Notes: generated from the letters alone by a model not told the origin. A DNA stretch of 34,718 nucleotides from Clostridia bacterium (GCA_017454465.1 JAFTCY010000011.1:1-34718), one strand, 5' to 3'; counted from the stretch's first letter, positions 23,439 through 32,598 are shown. Program-made: numbers and translations.

Positions 23439-24661
23439 TTCACCAAAAACTTATGATATGTTTTCTTTCCTTTTTTGAGTATAAGTCCGTCCGGGCCGAA
23501 TTCGCTTTTTTTAACGGTATATCTGAAATCCGGGACCTTAAAGTCGCCCACGAAGCATCCGCCCTGGTCGGTCAGGCGTCTCGCATCGCTCCTTGTGGCA
23601 CAGAGGCCCGATTTTGTGAGAAGATCGATGACAGAGATCACCCCGTCTGTAAAGTCAGCCTCAGAGAGTTCCGTTGAAGGCATGTTTTCAGTGGAACCGC
23701 CGCCGGCGAACAGAGCCTTCGCGGCTTCCTGTGCCTTGTCTGCTTCTTTCTTTCCGTGCACCATCTGGGTGAGCTCGTAAGCAAGGATCTCTTTGGCTTC
23801 GTTGAGTTTGCTGCCTTCCCAGCTTCCCATCTCGTCGATCTGCTCTATGGGGAGGAAGGTAAGCATCCTGATACATTTCAGGACATCCTCGTCTCCAACG
23901 TTTCTCCAGTACTGGTAGAAATCGAAGGGACTGGTCTTGTTGGGATCGAGCCATACGGCGTTCCCCGCTGTCTTGCCCATCTTTTTGCCGTGTGAATCCG
24001 TCAGAAGCGTGATAGTCATGGCATGGGCATCCTGGCCAAGTTTTCTTCTTATGAGCTCGGTGCCGCCCAGCATGTTAGACCACTGGTCGTCTCCTCCGAA
24101 CTGGAAATTGCAGTTGTAGTTCTTGAAAAGATAGTAGAAGTCATATGACTGCATTATCATGTAGTTGAATTCAAGGAATGACAGTCCCTTTTCCATTCTC
24201 TGCTTGTAGCATTCGGCTCTCAGCATGTTATTGACCGAGAAGCACGCGCCCACTTCCCTGAGCAGGTCTACATAATTGAGTTTCAGCAGCCAGTCGGCAT
24301 TGTTTATCATAAGGGCCTTGCCGTCCGAGAAGTCAATGAATCTCTCCATCTGGCGCTTGAAACATTCGGCATTGTGATTAATATCCTCCATGGAAAGCAT
24401 TTTCCTCATGTCGGTCCTTCCGCTCGGATCTCCGATCATAGTCGTACCGCCGCCTATAAGGGCTATGGGTTTGTTGCCTGCCATCTGCAGTCTTTTCATG
24501 AGAGTCAGTGCCATGAAATGCCCTGCTGTAAGGCTGTCGGCAGTACAGTCAAATCCGATATAGAAAGTGGCTTTTCCGTTGTTGATCAGTTCCTTGATAT
24601 GTTCCTCATCCGTCATCTGGGCAATAAGGCCCCTTGCTTTCAGTTCGTCAAATAGTGTCAT
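23435..24661 (-). CDS. tyrS: Tyrosyl-tRNA synthetase
   Basis: The product has 408 residues. It shows the class I features of bacterial TyrRS: YIGFDCTADSLTAGHF with the HIGH-like GHF, QFGGDDQWSNMLGG, the KMSKS-type motif as KKMGKTAG, and a C-terminal S4 RNA-binding domain (about 345-408, GLCATRSDARRL). It charges tRNA-Tyr in the cytoplasm. Its lysine-containing KMGKT loop belongs to the TyrZ-like subgroup. There is no room for a T-box leader: recN ends 38 bp upstream and I see no promoter there, so expression probably follows the operon. AAAGGAT lies 7 bases before the ATG. Its stop overlaps the HAD-murB start. Confidence 0.97.
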   Translation of the reverse strand: MTLFDELKARGLIAQMTDEEHIKELINNGKATFYIGFDCTADSLTAGHFMALTLMKRLQMAGNKPIALIGGGTTMIGDPSGRTDMRKMLSMEDINHNAECFKRQMERFIDFSDGKALMINNADWLLKLNYVDLLREVGACFSVNNMLRAECYKQRMEKGLSFLEFNYMIMQSYDFYYLFKNYNCNFQFGGDDQWSNMLGGTELIRRKLGQDAHAMTITLLTDSHGKKMGKTAGNAVWLDPNKTSPFDFYQYWRNVGDEDVLKCIRMLTFLPIEQIDEMGSWEGSKLNEAKEILAYELTQMVHGKKEADKAQEAAKALFAGGGSTENMPSTELSEADFTDGVISVIDLLTKSGLCATRSDARRLTDQGGCFVGDFKVPDFRYTVKKSEFGPDGLILKKGKKTYHKFLVK

Positions 24662-24699
24662 GTCTGTGATCCTTTTCTGTTGATTTATTCATTGGTATA

Positions 24700-26409
24700 T
24701 CATTCTTTAGAGTTTTTTCCAAGCATCTCAACGGCAGCCGCTGTCTGCTTTTCCGTGACATTGATGCCTCCTATGATCCGTGCGATCTCGGCGATCCTGT
24801 CCTCTCCCTCGATCTCACGGACCGAGCTCTCTGTCCTTCCGTCTTCTTCACGCTTTTCAATGAGCAGATGATGATCGGCAGTAGAGGCGACCTGGGAAGA
24901 GTGGGTGACCGCAATTATCTGTAGATCTTTTGACAGCGCTTTCAGCATCATGCCGATCCTTTCGGACGTGCCCCCGGAGACCCCGGTATCGATCTCGTCA
25001 AACACGATGGTCTCCGAATCATTTTTCCCGGCCAGCGCTGTCTTGATGGCCAGTGTGATCCTTGAGAGCTCGCCTCCCGAGGATACCCTGCCCACCGACT
25101 GAAGATCTTCTCCTGTATTCACGGAAATAAGGAAATCCACGTCATCATAGCCGTCGGGATGCAGGACATGGTGACCGTTCTCCATGGGCTGTTCCACTGA
25201 GACCCTGAACCTCACCTTCGGCATGTCAAGCTGTCTCAGTGATCCGATCAGTTCCTCAGTAAAGCGTGATCCGGATTCCCTCCGCTTTGCAGATATCTCT
25301 TCCGCAGCCGCGCACGCTTCAGCTTCCGCCTGATCCAGTTCCCGGTTCAGCTCGGCCAGTCTGAAGTCCCCGTCCTCCAGATCCGATATCTTTTTTGTGA
25401 TATCGCTCCGTTTTTTTATGATCTCTCCTACTGAGCCGCCGTATTTTCTTTTCAGTCTGTCGATCACCGCAAGCCTGTTTTCGACCTGTTCAAGTTTCTG
25501 CGATGGGTCTCCCCTAACGTCTGATTCCAGGGCTCCGCACACCGTTTCGGCGATGTCTCCGACTTCTATTCTGCAGTTTCTTAGCCTCTCTAGCAGTTCT
25601 TCACCATTTTCAAGAACATCACACAGCTGCTCCAGAGCCGCTTCGGCTCTTTCAATAAGATAAGTCGCCGTGGATCCCTTTTCACTGTAGAGAAGAGCCC
25701 TGTTTATGACTGAAGTGTATTTTGAGATCTTTTCCGCAGAGCGGAGCTTGTTTCTCAGGATGTCCAGCTTTGCCTCTTCATTTTCATCTGACAGCTTTGC
25801 CTGGTCTATTTCCTTCTTCTGATACCTGAGTATGTCCAGCATCATTTCCTTCTCGGAAAGGCTCTGTTCAAGCTCGTCCCGTCTGGACCTTGCAGATAAG
25901 TAAACGGCATATTTCTCACCGTATTTTCTCAGCAGTTCCTCACTGCCGCCATATATGTCGAGAATAGGTCCGTACGTCTGCCTGTCTGCATACTCGTCCC
26001 GTTCACCCTGGGTCTGTATCTCCATGAGCACCGGCGCGGCCTGTCTGAGAAGAGCCAGCGGTATGGATCTGCCGTTGAGCCGTGCAGTTGACCTGCCGTC
26101 CTGGCTGATTGTCCTCTGAAGCTGGATCTCGCCGTTCTCGTCAGGTTCCAGTCCCTGGTCTCCCAGCACCCTTGAAAGAGCTTCTGATGTCTCCTTGCTG
26201 CAGGAAAAAAGACCTGTAACAGTGGCTTTTTCCTCTCCGGTACGGATAAGTTCACGTCCTGCTTTAGCTCCGCACAGAAGAAGCATGCTGTCGATTATTA
26301 CGGATTTTCCGGCCCCGGTCTTTCCGGTCATAACCGTAAACCCGCTGTCAAATGAAATATCCAGCTTTTTTGCCACTGCGATATTTTCAATATACAGATT
26401 TAGTAGCAT
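24700..26409 (-). CDS. recN: DNA repair protein RecN
   Basis: The product has 569 residues, normal for RecN. The N-terminal ATPase half has Walker A GKTGAGKS (residues 29-36) after LYIENIAVAKKLDISF. Two long coiled-coil stretches rich in Glu, Lys and Arg occupy the middle. The C-terminal half has the signature region VSSGGELSRITLAIK and Walker B TIVFDEIDTGVSGG, then VTHSSQVA. RecN is an SMC-like protein recruited early to double-strand breaks. The argR-recN pairing is a conserved Firmicute arrangement, and argR ends 25 bp upstream. GGAG lies about 10 bases before the ATG. Confidence 0.97.
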   Translation of the reverse strand: MLLNLYIENIAVAKKLDISFDSGFTVMTGKTGAGKSVIIDSMLLLCGAKAGRELIRTGEEKATVTGLFSCSKETSEALSRVLGDQGLEPDENGEIQLQRTISQDGRSTARLNGRSIPLALLRQAAPVLMEIQTQGERDEYADRQTYGPILDIYGGSEELLRKYGEKYAVYLSARSRRDELEQSLSEKEMMLDILRYQKKEIDQAKLSDENEEAKLDILRNKLRSAEKISKYTSVINRALLYSEKGSTATYLIERAEAALEQLCDVLENGEELLERLRNCRIEVGDIAETVCGALESDVRGDPSQKLEQVENRLAVIDRLKRKYGGSVGEIIKKRSDITKKISDLEDGDFRLAELNRELDQAEAEACAAAEEISAKRRESGSRFTEELIGSLRQLDMPKVRFRVSVEQPMENGHHVLHPDGYDDVDFLISVNTGEDLQSVGRVSSGGELSRITLAIKTALAGKNDSETIVFDEIDTGVSGGTSERIGMMLKALSKDLQIIAVTHSSQVASTADHHLLIEKREEDGRTESSVREIEGEDRIAEIARIIGGINVTEKQTAAAVEMLGKNSKE

Positions 26410-26434
26410 GCCGCTGCGTCTCCGTTATTCAGAA

Positions 26435-26887
26435 TCATGAGTTTATGAGTTTTCTTATCCTGTGAGCGATAGCCACGGCAGATTCCTCATCGCGTGTAAC
26501 GATGATGATGCAGTCATCACCTGCCACACAGCCGAGAATGTCGGATTCGTGAAGAGCATCGACTCCCGCCGCCACCGCCTGCGCCATACCGGAATAAGTC
26601 CTTATCACGATATCGTTCATGGAAGAATCCACATTCTTTATGGAATTGGCGATAGCCCTGCTGTACACATGCTGATTCTCGGCGCTGTGGCTCTTCGACA
26701 CGACGTACTTGTATGTGCCCATATCAGACATCTGCTTCAGCAGCTTCAATTCCCGGATATCCCGGGATACAGTCGCCTGGGTCACATCGAATCCCGCCAG
26801 CTTCAGCTTTGCGATTAATTCTTCCTGGGTCTCGATGTTGTTGGTCTCGATGATCTCAAGGATCTTGTTGTGCCTTTTCTCTTTCAT
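26435..26887 (-). CDS. argR: Arginine repressor ArgR/AhrC
   Basis: The product has 150 residues from the ATG at 26887. AGGAG lies 8 bases upstream of it but only 2 bases from the alternative ATG at 26893. The N-terminal winged helix binds DNA (IETQEELIAKLKLAGFDVTQ, then VSRDIRELKLLK). The C-terminal domain holds the arginine-binding hexamer interface (GCVAGDDCIIIVTRD). ArgR senses arginine and represses biosynthesis or activates catabolism. No arginine metabolic gene is in this window. Its place between nadK and recN is standard for Clostridia. It could regulate its own operon if any site in the 32.5-kb intergenic region is an ARG box. Confidence 0.96.
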   Translation of the reverse strand: MKEKRHNKILEIIETNNIETQEELIAKLKLAGFDVTQATVSRDIRELKLLKQMSDMGTYKYVVSKSHSAENQHVYSRAIANSIKNVDSSMNDIVIRTYSGMAQAVAAGVDALHESDILGCVAGDDCIIIVTRDEESAVAIAHRIRKLINS

Positions 26888-26928
26888 TATCATGTCTCCT
26901 AGGGATTATTATTCTTTGTTAACGTTAT

Positions 26929-27798
26929 TTATGATCGTCCCGACAGTTTCCTGTCAAGCACGCTCAGGAAGCCGTAAGGCCTGAGCCTGATCAGCCTGAA
27001 TACCTCGGATGATTTCCTTATGTTTATGACATCCCCTTCTTCTATCTCCGCAACGTCCCTGCCGTCTGCATTGATAAAGACTGAAGAGCTGTTCCTGTAG
27101 AAATTCAGTATCCTGATCTGGGAATCCTCACCGAAAACTATAGGCCGGATGCCCAGGGAATGAGCGCAGATCGGAGTCACACAGATCCCTCTCAGCCTTG
27201 GGTCGATAACAGGTCCTCCCGCTGACAGGGAGTATGCCGTAGAGCCGGTCGGCGTAGCCGCTATAAGGCCGTCGGCTCTCAGGGTCTGCACCTTGACTCC
27301 GTCAGCGAACAGATCGAAAGAGATCATCCTGGAAACCGGTCCGTTGTTAAGAACTATGTCATTTAGAACGGTGAATGACGTCCGTACATTGCCGTATCCG
27401 TCACAGATCTCGGCCGTGAGCATCATTCTCTCGTCCACTTCATATTCTCCCAGAACGAGTTTCTTCAGTTCTTCCGAATCATCCTCTGCCAGTTCTGTCA
27501 GATAACCGAGATGACCGAAATTCATGCCAACTACAGGTATGCGCGTCCCCATCGTATAGTGGGCGGCTTCTATCATGGAGCCGTCACCTCCAAGGACCAG
27601 GAAAGCGTCGCATTCACAGGACTCCGGTTCAAATTCATAGCAGTTTTTCGGGATACCGTATTCTTTGGTGTATTCCTTTGAGACACCGATCCTGCATCCG
27701 AGTTCTATGAATCTGTTGGCAACTGATTCGATCCTCTGGCCGAAAATGTTCTTTGACAAGTTCGGCAGCATTACGATATTACTGATTCTTTTTTCCAT
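26929..27798 (-). CDS. nadK: NAD kinase
   Basis: The product has 289 residues from the ATG at 27798, chosen over 27804 because GGAGG lies 6 bases upstream. The catalytic GGDGS motif is in FLVLGGDGSMIEAAH. It is followed by GMNFGHLGYLTE, the DGLIAATPTGSTAYSLSAGG block, and the conserved C-terminal beta-sandwich. The enzyme phosphorylates NAD to NADP with ATP or polyphosphate in the cytoplasm, feeding NADPH to enzymes such as MurB in the same transcript. It overlaps the tlyA end by 20 bp, so translation is likely coupled. Confidence 0.96.
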   Translation of the reverse strand: MEKRISNIVMLPNLSKNIFGQRIESVANRFIELGCRIGVSKEYTKEYGIPKNCYEFEPESCECDAFLVLGGDGSMIEAAHYTMGTRIPVVGMNFGHLGYLTELAEDDSEELKKLVLGEYEVDERMMLTAEICDGYGNVRTSFTVLNDIVLNNGPVSRMISFDLFADGVKVQTLRADGLIAATPTGSTAYSLSAGGPVIDPRLRGICVTPICAHSLGIRPIVFGEDSQIRILNFYRNSSSVFINADGRDVAEIEEGDVINIRKSSEVFRLIRLRPYGFLSVLDRKLSGRS

Positions 27799-28579
27799 TA
27801 ACAACCTCCGCTACGGATCTTTCACTGATCCTTTTGTCCGCTGATCCCGGACAGTTAGTTTTTTCTGCGCAGAACAGGTATTCTATATTCCCGTCACCGC
27901 CGGTTATTGGTGACTCTATGAGTCCGCAGGGCTCAAGAAAGCATTCCGCCGCTCTTTCAAGCACTTTCATCACTGCTGCTTTTCTCGCTTCGGCTGATCT
28001 TACGATCCCGCCCTTGCCTATGGATTTCGGCCCGCATTCAAACTGGGGTTTTATAAGCCCTATGTAGTGTCCGCCATCCTTAAGCAGTTCCGCTGCGTTG
28101 GGCAGAATATACGTCTGTGATATGAAGCTTACGTCGCACACTACCATATCGCATTTTTCAGGCACGTGTCCGCTAAGGGGAAGCCTGGCGTTTACTCCTT
28201 CGAGATCCACCACTCTCGGATCTCCGAGCAGTACCGTGGCAAGCTGGCCGTGGCCTGAGTCGACGGCGTAGACTTTTTCCGCGCCATTCTGAAGCAAACA
28301 GTCAGTAAAGCCTCCCGTGGACGCTCCTATATCGCAGCAGACGCAGGACGAAGGATCGACACCAAAAGCTGAGATCGCCGCCTCGAGCTTGAGTCCGCCC
28401 CGCCCCACATACCGCAGGCTGTCCGTGACACCGACCGTGTCAGTGTCCTTCAGCATGTACGCGGGGGACATTTCCGCTTTTCCGTTGACCGTGACGCAGC
28501 CGTCAGCTATCAGCGAAGCAGCCCTGGCCCGGCTTTTTGCCATGCCGGACTCCCTCAGATAAACATCAAGTCTCGTCAT
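27779..28579 (-). CDS. tlyA: TlyA family rRNA (cytidine-2'-O)-methyltransferase
   Basis: The product has 266 residues from the ATG at 28579, which overlaps the ispA stop as ATGA; a longer in-frame start has no support. An N-terminal S4 RNA-binding domain (LDVYLRESGMAKSRARAASL) is followed by a Rossmann methyltransferase with the SAM-binding CCDIGASTGGFTDCLL and LIKPQFECGP. TlyA enzymes methylate ribose 2'-OH groups of 16S and/or 23S rRNA, affecting capreomycin sensitivity in some bacteria; Firmicute members are often just annotated as TlyA family. The ispA-tlyA-nadK-argR-recN order is a widespread conserved cluster. Confidence 0.94.
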   Translation of the reverse strand: MTRLDVYLRESGMAKSRARAASLIADGCVTVNGKAEMSPAYMLKDTDTVGVTDSLRYVGRGGLKLEAAISAFGVDPSSCVCCDIGASTGGFTDCLLQNGAEKVYAVDSGHGQLATVLLGDPRVVDLEGVNARLPLSGHVPEKCDMVVCDVSFISQTYILPNAAELLKDGGHYIGLIKPQFECGPKSIGKGGIVRSAEARKAAVMKVLERAAECFLEPCGLIESPITGGDGNIEYLFCAEKTNCPGSADKRISERSVAEVVNGKKNQ

Positions 28580-29526
28580 TTCTTTCTTGCAAGCAACCAG
28601 ACTGCCAGATCGCACAGATTCTTGCTGTTTTCATAACCGGATATGACTTCCACTGCAAGGAGCGTCAGCAGGGCTTCCTCATCCTCCGCCTCGTTCATTG
28701 ACATGAAGGAAAGCACGGTCTTTCTGTTGTTCTTTTCATCAGTTCCCGCTGTTTTTCCCAAAGTTGCGGTATCACCCTTCACGTCCAGTATATCGTCATG
28801 GATCTGGAAGGCAAGGCCTATTGCATCGGCATACTTACCGATGTTTTCCTTATCTCGCGAGGACGGATTGTCCACAGCCGCGAAATAGCCCAGCAGGCAC
28901 GCCGCCTTTATCAGGCAGCTGGTCTTCCTCAGGAATATCTTTTTCAGGTCTGAATATGACGCGGCTTCATTCTTCAGGTCCAGTGTCTGACCTTCCATCA
29001 TCCCCATGACTCCTGATTCATGAGCCAGGGTCGCGACCGCATACCTTACGGCTTTATGACTTACGTATTTGTTTGAAGCACACAGCTCAAAGGCGAAAGT
29101 CAGCAGCGCATCACCCGCAAGCAGCGCTTCGGCTTCACCGAATTTTACATGACATGAAGGCTTTCCCCTGCGGAGCACATCATCGTCCATGCATGGCATG
29201 TCGTCGTGGACGAGGGATGACGCATGCACACACTCGATGGCACACGCAAACGGCAGAGCTGCTTCAACGGATCCGCCGAACATCCGGCAGAATTCCAGCA
29301 CCAGAAACGCCCTCACTCTCTTTCCGCCGCCGAGGACAGCATATTTCATGGCTTCCGTGGTCTCGTTTTTTCCGGCGTATTCCTCAGCAAGGTACCTTTC
29401 AAGTTCCGCCTCAACCAGGGCGGCATCGCGTTTGATCACGTCGGTGATGCTCTCACTGTATGCAACTGTCTCAGGCTGTTCAAAGACCATCTGGCCGCCT
29501 TCATTTATATTCTTGTCTTCCATCAT
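28576..29526 (-). CDS. ispA: Polyprenyl (farnesyl) diphosphate synthase
   Basis: The product has 316 residues from the ATG at 29526; GAGG, 8 bases upstream, overlaps the xseB stop. A GTG at 29532 is an alternative. The first Asp-rich motif is DDMPCMDDD with the following RRGKPSCH, and the second is DDILDV. The lysine-rich substrate site is LGGGKRVR. It condenses isopentenyl diphosphate with allylic diphosphates, giving C15 (or C20) precursors for undecaprenyl phosphate and quinones. Chain length cannot be fixed from the motifs alone. It has an N-terminal extension of about 20 residues relative to typical IspA. Confidence 0.95.
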   Translation of the reverse strand: MMEDKNINEGGQMVFEQPETVAYSESITDVIKRDAALVEAELERYLAEEYAGKNETTEAMKYAVLGGGKRVRAFLVLEFCRMFGGSVEAALPFACAIECVHASSLVHDDMPCMDDDVLRRGKPSCHVKFGEAEALLAGDALLTFAFELCASNKYVSHKAVRYAVATLAHESGVMGMMEGQTLDLKNEAASYSDLKKIFLRKTSCLIKAACLLGYFAAVDNPSSRDKENIGKYADAIGLAFQIHDDILDVKGDTATLGKTAGTDEKNNRKTVLSFMSMNEAEDEEALLTLLAVEVISGYENSKNLCDLAVWLLARKK

Positions 29527-29536
29527 TCCCACAACC

Positions 29537-29758
29537 TCAGTCCATGTCGGTCTCTTCGTATCCGTCTCCGGACGGAATAAGTTTTTTCACGACAGCCTCC
29601 GCTTTGTCGAGTTTGGAATTGCAGAACTTTACGAGTGCCACCCCTTCTTCAAACAGGCCGAGGGATTCGTCCAGCGGAGCGTTCCCGCCCTCAAGAGTCT
29701 TTACTATCTCGTCAAGCCGCGCAATGGCTGACTCAAACGTCATATCTTTCTTCTCCAT
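29537..29758 (-). CDS. xseB: Exodeoxyribonuclease VII small subunit
   Basis: The product has 73 residues, the normal size. The start at 29758 is supported by AAAGGA 7 bases upstream. It has the family hallmark TFESAIARLDEIVKTLEGGN, PLDESLGLFEEGVALVKFC, and a helical C-terminus. XseB subunits assemble along the XseA coiled coil and are needed for stability and activity. It lies 22 bp after xseA and 10 bp before ispA. Confidence 0.95.
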   Translation of the reverse strand: MEKKDMTFESAIARLDEIVKTLEGGNAPLDESLGLFEEGVALVKFCNSKLDKAEAVVKKLIPSGDGYEETDMD

Positions 29759-29780
29759 ACCGTTTCCTTTCGAGTTTTTT

Positions 29781-31049
29781 CTATATATCCCTGACTGAGG
29801 TCCCGGGCACCGTTTTCTCCACCACGCAATCCACATGTCCGTCTTTGGTGGTAAACGAGATCCCGTCACCCGGTACAACGTCTCCGATGCTTTTTACAAG
29901 CTTCCCGTCTTTTCTGTAGACCGCGCTGTAGCCTCTTGAGATCACCGCCAGGGGATCGAGAGCTCCTAGCTTCCCCGCCATGACCGACAGCGCAGCCCTT
30001 TTTCCGGAAAACTCTTCCTTTCCGGCTGACAGCAGCCGGTCCGCCGCCCTGTCTGCCAGCATGCGCCGGTCTTCTATAAGGCTCATTGGGTCTGAAAGCA
30101 CTCTCGACCCTGCCATTCTCCGGGTTATGTTTCTGTAGTTTGCCATCCTGGAAAGCAGCATCCTGCCTTCCGATATGACCATATTCGCCAGGTAGTTTTT
30201 TACTTCCGGGGCTGACGGCACCGCGAGCTCAGCTGCAGCAGAAGGCGTCGGAGCCCTTACATCCGAAACAAAGTCGCAGATCGTGAAGTCCGTCTCATGA
30301 CCTACTGCCGATATCACCGGGATACTTGAGGCAAATATCTCTCTTGCGAGCTTCTCGTCATTGAATGCCCAAAGATCCTCTATGGAACCTCCGCCGCGTC
30401 CTATTATGATCACGTCACACAGATCCTGTGAATTGAAGTACCTGATCCCCTCGCGGAGATTCTCAGCAGCTCCCTGCCCCTGCACCAGCGAAGGGAAAAG
30501 CAGAAGCTTGGCTACGGGGAATCTTCTGGTGGCCACATCTATGATATCCCTTACAGCGGCACCGGTATCAGATGTTATGATCCCTATACACCGCGGAAAC
30601 TCCGGCAGGGGTTTCTTCTTAGACTCATCAAAAAGTCCTTCAGATTCTAGTTTCCTTTTCAGCTGTTCATAGGCCTGATACAGAGCTCCGATCCCGTCGG
30701 GTTCCAGTGAATCACAGTAGATCTGGTACTCCCCGCCTGTCGTGTATACACCTATCCTGCCGGTCGCAAGGACCTTCATTCCGTCTTCAGGCATGAACTT
30801 CAGGCGTATGTTGTCCGAGCGGAACATGATAGCCTTCAGCTGCGACTTTTCGTCCTTGAGCCTGAAGTAATAATGTCCTGAGGCTATGTGATTCTTAAAA
30901 TTGGATATCTCTCCGCGCACGCATACCCTGTCAAGTCCGGGAGCGGACTCGAACAGTGTCTTCAGATAGTCATTGAGCTGACTGACTGTGACGGCGCCTC
31001 TGTATGAATCCGAAGAATATCTCCCGGACCCGTATCCTGAGTAATCCAT
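29781..31049 (-). CDS. xseA: Exodeoxyribonuclease VII large subunit
   Basis: The product has 422 residues. The N-terminal OB fold contains VCVRGEISNFKNHIASGHYY. The catalytic core has IGIITSDTGAAVRDI, IGRGGGSIEDLWAFNDE and SAVGHETDFTICDFVSD, including the conserved Asp and His residues. A helical region and a C-terminal SRGYS segment follow. Exonuclease VII degrades single-stranded DNA from either end to oligonucleotides without needing a metal. AGGAGG lies 5 bases before the ATG. An N-terminal Gly/Ser/Tyr-rich extension of about 18 residues precedes the OB fold. Confidence 0.96.
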   Translation of the reverse strand: MDYSGYGSGRYSSDSYRGAVTVSQLNDYLKTLFESAPGLDRVCVRGEISNFKNHIASGHYYFRLKDEKSQLKAIMFRSDNIRLKFMPEDGMKVLATGRIGVYTTGGEYQIYCDSLEPDGIGALYQAYEQLKRKLESEGLFDESKKKPLPEFPRCIGIITSDTGAAVRDIIDVATRRFPVAKLLLFPSLVQGQGAAENLREGIRYFNSQDLCDVIIIGRGGGSIEDLWAFNDEKLAREIFASSIPVISAVGHETDFTICDFVSDVRAPTPSAAAELAVPSAPEVKNYLANMVISEGRMLLSRMANYRNITRRMAGSRVLSDPMSLIEDRRMLADRAADRLLSAGKEEFSGKRAALSVMAGKLGALDPLAVISRGYSAVYRKDGKLVKSIGDVVPGDGISFTTKDGHVDCVVEKTVPGTSVRDI

Positions 31050-31061
31050 CTCGGCCTCCTG

Positions 31062-32060
31062 CTAGATAGTATTTCCAAAAAATGCGCCCAGCTGAGCCGT
31101 ACCGCAGGCGTTGTCTGATGAAAGGCCTTCAGCCGCAAAAGCCCCGTATCCCGACAGCCTCTTCCTTATGAACCGGGAACTCATTACCCCGCCGGAGTAG
31201 ACTACCGGAAGCCTTCCGTATATATGAAAAGCATTTTCAGTGATCTTTTCAAGTGTGTCGGATATCCAGCTCAGCACGTAAGCTGAGACTTCGGCTTTGT
31301 CACCGTTTCTTGAATAAAGATCCTCGGCTTTGTTCTCCAGACCAGACATGTTGAATCCGGTCCCTTTGACAGACAGTTTCACCCCTGAGATCTTTCCAGT
31401 GAATTCACAGGCGAGCCGGTCCAGTTCGGCCCCGCAGGGAAAATGCATGCCCATCATGACTCCGGCCCTGTCAATCGCCTGGCCGCAGTTTATATCAAAG
31501 GTGCCGCCTATCTTCTCGATCGTGAAAGGCACACGGGTGCCCATGCGGTTGCGGAAAGAGGAATCCGCAGGTCTGCACAGCAGCACATCCGTCGTACCGC
31601 CCGAAACATGGAATGCCATGAACTCATTTTTCAGAAAATCCCTGACATCAGTCCCTCCGACTGAGCAGGCAGAGGCTGCAGCAGCCATTATGTGTCCTGC
31701 CTGGTGGGAGTAATACATCACCGGGACCGAAAGGGCCGAGGCTGCCATCTCGGCGGCTGACACGCCGGCAAGGAAGCATGGCATGTAGGAGCCCTCATGA
31801 TCTCTTGGAGCATACGAGACGGCAACAGCTGCTATCTTGCTTCCGGGCAGCCGGAGCAGCGCTTCGCGTACCTCTTTCGCGGCTGCCGGCAGGTTCTTCG
31901 AATGAAGGAACACGGCATCGCTCTGGCGCAGTCCTCTTTCCCCTTCCCTCACTTCCAGAGGGATCCTGCTGTTCAGCAGTATCTCACCGTCAGCCCCGCA
32001 CAATGCGGCTGACGTGGTATAGTTGCTGGTATCTATCCCCAGGACCAGTCTGTCTCTCAT
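31062..32060 (-). CDS. M22/TsaD-family ASKHA protein (TsaD paralogue)
   Basis: The product has 332 residues. It shows the Kae1/TsaD fold: VLGIDTSNYTTSAAL at the N-terminus, the metal-binding HxxxH pair His119 and His123 in SHQAGH, FHVSGGTTDVLL, and the C-terminal SSDNACGTAQLG. Canonical TsaD begins GIETSCDET and is longer in some regions, so this is probably the Clostridia paralogue often annotated as peptidase M22 and found between nusB and xseA. Canonical TsaD makes the t6A37 modification of tRNA; whether this paralogue does is unknown. It overlaps the nusB stop by 4 bp (ATGA), has AAGGAA before the ATG, and lies 12 bp upstream of xseA. Confidence 0.85.
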   Translation of the reverse strand: MRDRLVLGIDTSNYTTSAALCGADGEILLNSRIPLEVREGERGLRQSDAVFLHSKNLPAAAKEVREALLRLPGSKIAAVAVSYAPRDHEGSYMPCFLAGVSAAEMAASALSVPVMYYSHQAGHIMAAAASACSVGGTDVRDFLKNEFMAFHVSGGTTDVLLCRPADSSFRNRMGTRVPFTIEKIGGTFDINCGQAIDRAGVMMGMHFPCGAELDRLACEFTGKISGVKLSVKGTGFNMSGLENKAEDLYSRNGDKAEVSAYVLSWISDTLEKITENAFHIYGRLPVVYSGGVMSSRFIRKRLSGYGAFAAEGLSSDNACGTAQLGAFFGNTI

Positions 32061-32488
32061 TTTCCTTCATCTATCAGCCCTTTTTCACGGGCTATTTTAT
32101 TTAGTATGCCGTTTACGAAAGCAGGCGCGTTCTCATCATCATACTTCTTGCATATCTCCAATGCCTCGTTTATCGCGGCTTTAGGCGGCACTTGAAGGTA
32201 TGACATCTCGCATACAGCAAGTCTCAGGATGTTGCGTGTGACTGCCGACATCCTTGACATTTTCCACCTTACCGAGAACCTTTCGATATCAGAGTCGATC
32301 TCATCATGGTTGCCGCAGACACCGAGAAATATCTTCTTTGCGTAGTTAAGCGGTTTTTCCTCCAGATTTTCCGTATTGAAATCGTAGAAGGAAGACGGAT
32401 CTGTCTCTCTGTCAAAATCATATGCAAAAAGCATTCTGAAAGCCTGTTCCCTGCTTTCTCTTTTTACCGGCGCCTTTCTTTCTGCCAT
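32057..32488 (-). CDS. nusB: Transcription antitermination factor NusB
   Basis: The product has 143 residues from the ATG at 32488, chosen because GGAG lies 6 bases upstream; an in-frame TTG at 32500 overlaps that site and is rejected. The all-helical NusB pattern is complete: REQAFRMLFAYDF near the N-terminus, TRNILRLAVCEM in the middle, and the C-terminal hallmark PPKAAINEALEICKKYDDE followed by FVNGILNKIA. NusB binds boxA RNA with NusE (S10) to prevent premature termination of rRNA transcripts. It is the first gene of the long - strand series, with a consensus promoter 82-110 bp upstream. Confidence 0.96.
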   Translation of the reverse strand: MAERKAPVKRESREQAFRMLFAYDFDRETDPSSFYDFNTENLEEKPLNYAKKIFLGVCGNHDEIDSDIERFSVRWKMSRMSAVTRNILRLAVCEMSYLQVPPKAAINEALEICKKYDDENAPAFVNGILNKIAREKGLIDEGK

Positions 32489-32569
32489 TTTCCGCTCCAA
32501 TCCAAATGCTGAAAACAGGCTTTTTCAGGCAAAAGCCATACCTGCCACATTTTACAATATTCAATGTAC

Positions 32570-32598
32570 ATTATATGCCCGGATCGTTCATATGTCAA
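32570..32598 (-). promoter_or_regulatory. Sigma-A promoter of the nusB gene series
   Basis: On the - strand perfect TTGACA (32598-32593) and TATAAT (32575-32570) hexamers are separated by exactly 17 bp. Transcription would start near 32563 with a leader of about 75 bases to the nusB ATG. Confidence 0.87.

Noticed and set aside
24662..24699. T-box riboswitch upstream of tyrS
   Set aside because: The gap to recN is 38 bp, far too short for a T-box, and no specifier stem or antiterminator is seen.
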